DNA of 36,715 bases from Flammeovirga sp. EKP202 (GTDB taxonomy: Bacteria; Bacteroidota; Bacteroidia; Cytophagales; Flammeovirgaceae): positions 1 through 36,715 of the forward strand of contig NZ_JACVVP010000070.1 in assembly GCF_014534745.1 (NCBI RefSeq), read 5' to 3'. Position 1 is the first letter of the stretch; the number at the start of each line of letters is the position of its first letter. Positions 34,751 to 36,715 of this stretch are shown here, piece after piece. Below the pieces are notes generated by a model. That model did no database searches, was not told where the DNA came from, and saw only the letters and a list, made by a program, of their open reading frames with translations. The position numbers and the translations under genes are program-made.

Positions 34751-36043
34751 TTGTATATTCGTGATGCCAGTGGCAACACCATGGGTATCATCCGCAATAC
34801 TCAACTTTCTGAAATCCCCATCTACGGTAGTTCCCGCTTAGGGCAGTACCAAGCCAATGAGAAGGAAGATCTCTTTGCAATCCGCAGTGGGCAACGCCGA
34901 TACGAATTCAGTAATCACCTCGGTAATGTCTTAGTGACCCTCAATGATGCTGGCAACGTTCTTTCTTATAGTGATTACTACCCCTTTGGCCTTACCATGG
35001 AAGACCGAAGCTGGGGTGGTGTAGAAGGTGGAAAGGAGTACCGTTATGGGTTTAATGGGAAAGAAAACGATACGGATTTAAGCAGTTCTCAGCTGATTCA
35101 GGATTATGGATTTAGAGTGTATAATCCGGTGATTGGGAAGTTTTTGAGTGTGGATCCGTTGACGAAATCTTATCCTTGGTATACACCATATCAGTTTGCG
35201 GGGAATACACCAATACAGGCAATTGATTTGGATGGTTTGGAAGAATTTGTCATAACATCACAATATTTTGCCGATTTCTTTTTGGATAAGGAGTACTTAA
35301 ATTCAATTTATATTTCAGAAAAGCAAAAACATTCAATAACAACATGGCTTCATGGTGGAAAGACATCAAAGACATTTGATAAGCTCTTTATGACATATCA
35401 TGTTAATAATAAAGAAGCAATTCAAATGGTAGATGAAAAAGCACCATTTAAGGTTTCTGTAAAAAATGCCAATATGTATCTTGCAGAAGAATTGACAATG
35501 AAGTTCCAAAATAAGTTTAATGTAAATTCTAATGATTATGTTGGTTTTGGATTAGGGCCTGTTAACATGGCTGATATGCCAATTAGTACTATTGAAGCAA
35601 ATGAGAGTAAGGTTATTCCAGCTGCAATGTATGGTAATTTTAGTTTAGGAGGTTCTATTTTAAATGCTCATGCTAATGTTTCAGCTGGTAAAGTTATTGG
35701 AATGAAAGGAAATACGATCCATCAGAGTAAAGAATTTCATGGCTATAATTTTTCAGCATCAGAGGGGGAAAATAAATTTGATCTTGAAGCTGGGTTTATA
35801 ATTGGTTTTTCATGGTATTCAGGGGATCCATATGATTATTCTTTAGAGGGTAGTTTCTTAGGTAAAACAGAATTTGGAGGCAACTTCAGTATAGGCAATT
35901 TAGCTATTGAATTATCAATTTCAGAAGAAGATGAAAAGGGAAATAGATCTTTAAATTTTGGAGTAGGGGTAGGAAAGTCACTAAAAAATAAGTCAAACCT
36001 TTTTAATCTAACGTTAGATGAAAAAACTAAAAAAATTGAGTAG
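34751..36043 (+). CDS. Orphan Rhs tip: 5'-truncated core plus variable C-terminal domain
   Basis: The frame opens abruptly: a TAA sits 6 bases before the TTG at 34751, and homology begins mid-repeat with YIRDASGNTMGIIRN. The Rhs-associated core is then clear: YEFSNHLGNVLVT, YYPFGLTM, YRYGFNGKEND and the RVYNPVIGKFLSVDPL box, ending near residue 164 (NTPIQAIDLDGLEE). The remaining 266 residues are an unrecognised, Gly- and Ser-rich, mostly beta domain (e.g. GNFSLGGSILNAHANVSAGK). The core DNA is visibly more GC-rich than the AT-rich C-terminal part, as in exchangeable toxin tips. No start with an export signal is present, so this is probably a silent donor cassette. Confidence 0.75.
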   Translation: MYIRDASGNTMGIIRNTQLSEIPIYGSSRLGQYQANEKEDLFAIRSGQRRYEFSNHLGNVLVTLNDAGNVLSYSDYYPFGLTMEDRSWGGVEGGKEYRYGFNGKENDTDLSSSQLIQDYGFRVYNPVIGKFLSVDPLTKSYPWYTPYQFAGNTPIQAIDLDGLEEFVITSQYFADFFLDKEYLNSIYISEKQKHSITTWLHGGKTSKTFDKLFMTYHVNNKEAIQMVDEKAPFKVSVKNANMYLAEELTMKFQNKFNVNSNDYVGFGLGPVNMADMPISTIEANESKVIPAAMYGNFSLGGSILNAHANVSAGKVIGMKGNTIHQSKEFHGYNFSASEGENKFDLEAGFIIGFSWYSGDPYDYSLEGSFLGKTEFGGNFSIGNLAIELSISEEDEKGNRSLNFGVGVGKSLKNKSNLFNLTLDEKTKKIE

Positions 36044-36446
36044 AGTTATTAGGATTTTAGTTTCTACATTTTTAATCATTTTCTTAATCAAAAATCATAA
36101 TTATTTTTATAAACAGTATGATCAATTTAAGTTATCCGAATCTTATCAAGTTAAAATCGATAAAATAATTTGGAAAGATAGATCATTTGTGAGATTCATA
36201 ACTGATAATCAGGAAAAGTATATGATTCATTTAGATGATGAGAGTTATGGAATTATTTCAAGAGGTGATTCTATCCTAAAATATTACAATACTGATAGTA
36301 TTTATTTGATGCATAATAATAAAACTTATTCAAGTCTAATCATTTATTATGATCCAAATAGTTGGATAGATTATCTACTAGAAGATGTATTTGATGATGT
36401 AATTGATATAGAAGAAGTATATGGTAAAAAACCATGGAAACATTAG
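36018..36446 (+). CDS. Membrane protein, candidate immunity partner of the Rhs tip
   Basis: The ATG at 36018 lies inside the last codons of the Rhs tip (26-base overlap in another frame), a typical arrangement for toxin and immunity genes. The 142-residue protein has a basic N-terminus (MKKLKKLSRVIR) and one membrane helix (ILVSTFLIIFLI), followed by a polar beta-rich region of about 110 residues that ends acidic (DVFDDVIDIEEVYG). No family is recognised. The immunity role rests on position only. It is as AT-rich as the toxin-like domain and would have arrived with it. Confidence 0.6.
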   Translation: MKKLKKLSRVIRILVSTFLIIFLIKNHNYFYKQYDQFKLSESYQVKIDKIIWKDRSFVRFITDNQEKYMIHLDDESYGIISRGDSILKYYNTDSIYLMHNNKTYSSLIIYYDPNSWIDYLLEDVFDDVIDIEEVYGKKPWKH

Positions 36447-36480
36447 AAACTCAATCCCCTCCCCCTGTTCGTAGTGTTAA

Positions 36481-36715
36481 GCCGAAGATCAGATCTATGA
36501 TTTGACGTATAAATCGACGGAGCATTTACCTAAAAATGACACGGATCGCAAAGCCATTTATGATTTATATTGTGAAAACGATCAGGGCGAAAAGTTTATC
36601 GTGGAGTTGCAGCGTGCAGAACAAACACATTTTAAAGATTATAGTTACCCCAGTAGTTCGGACTGTCTAAGCAGAAAAGATAATTATCTTTTTTTGAGAG
36701 ATTCAGCTTCAAACC
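36481..36715 (+). pseudogene. Remnant of a PD-(D/E)XK nuclease-family transposase gene
   Basis: Read in the frame starting at 36481, the sequence gives EDQIYDLTYKSTEHLP, then DRKAIYDLYCENDQGEKFI and VELQRAEQTHFKDYS. This is the core of the Rpn-like PF12784 family, including the DRKAIYD and VELQ nuclease motifs. A TAA at 36478-36480 lies directly upstream. After FKDYS the expected family sequence is lost. The 5' and 3' parts of the gene are therefore missing or scrambled. It continues to the window edge, so the right boundary is uncertain. Confidence 0.7.

Overview
The window is AT-rich chromosomal DNA from a Bacteroidota member. A marine Flammeovirga-like (Cytophagia) bacterium is my best guess. 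The reasons are a large exported protein with a type IX secretion (T9SS) C-terminal sorting domain, a TPR/LuxR-type membrane regulator, a PadR pair whose membrane partner has GldL-like hairpins, lack of clear Shine-Dalgarno sites before most genes, promoter-like TAnnTTTG boxes, and an Rhs tip module typical of this group. The genus is inferred. No rRNA, tRNA or CRISPR array is visible.

Layout. 1-6660: a membrane protein, amidohydrolase and SMI1/KNR4-like run, followed by secreted or lipoprotein genes including a DUF2459/TIGR02117 protein. 6760-7760: a PadR regulator overlapping its membrane partner, behind a dense set of inverted repeats. 7857-8043: a promoter, nested helices and a terminator-like end that together suggest a small structured RNA, or a structured leader of the next gene. 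8120-17250: alpha/beta hydrolase, VOC protein, a three-gene unit (lipoprotein, TIMP/NTR-like protein, agarase-like GH-A protein), a Crp-family regulator with DinB and GNAT-YoaP genes, and three small membrane proteins. 17316-28072: a possible carbohydrate-related block with a Tat-exported FAD oxidoreductase, a 1192-residue multidomain T9SS protein and a divergent TPR/HTH regulator. 28516-34574: DUF4272 protein, MarC-family protein, AraC regulator, an exported caspase-like protein with six Sel1 repeats, and an SDR dehydrogenase. 34751-36715: an orphan Rhs tip with an unrecognised C-terminal domain, an overlapping membrane protein that could be its immunity partner, and a decayed PD-(D/E)XK transposase-family remnant.

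Intergenic repeats are the other main feature. Two long composite copies (about 21483-21940 and 28172-28494) both lie between converging genes and contain REP-like palindromes. Their distal 75-95 bases recur without gaps at 153-226 and also inside the 3' end of the DUF2459 gene (5046-5136), where they supply the last 27 or so codons.

Most functional calls rest on motifs read by eye. No database search was possible.
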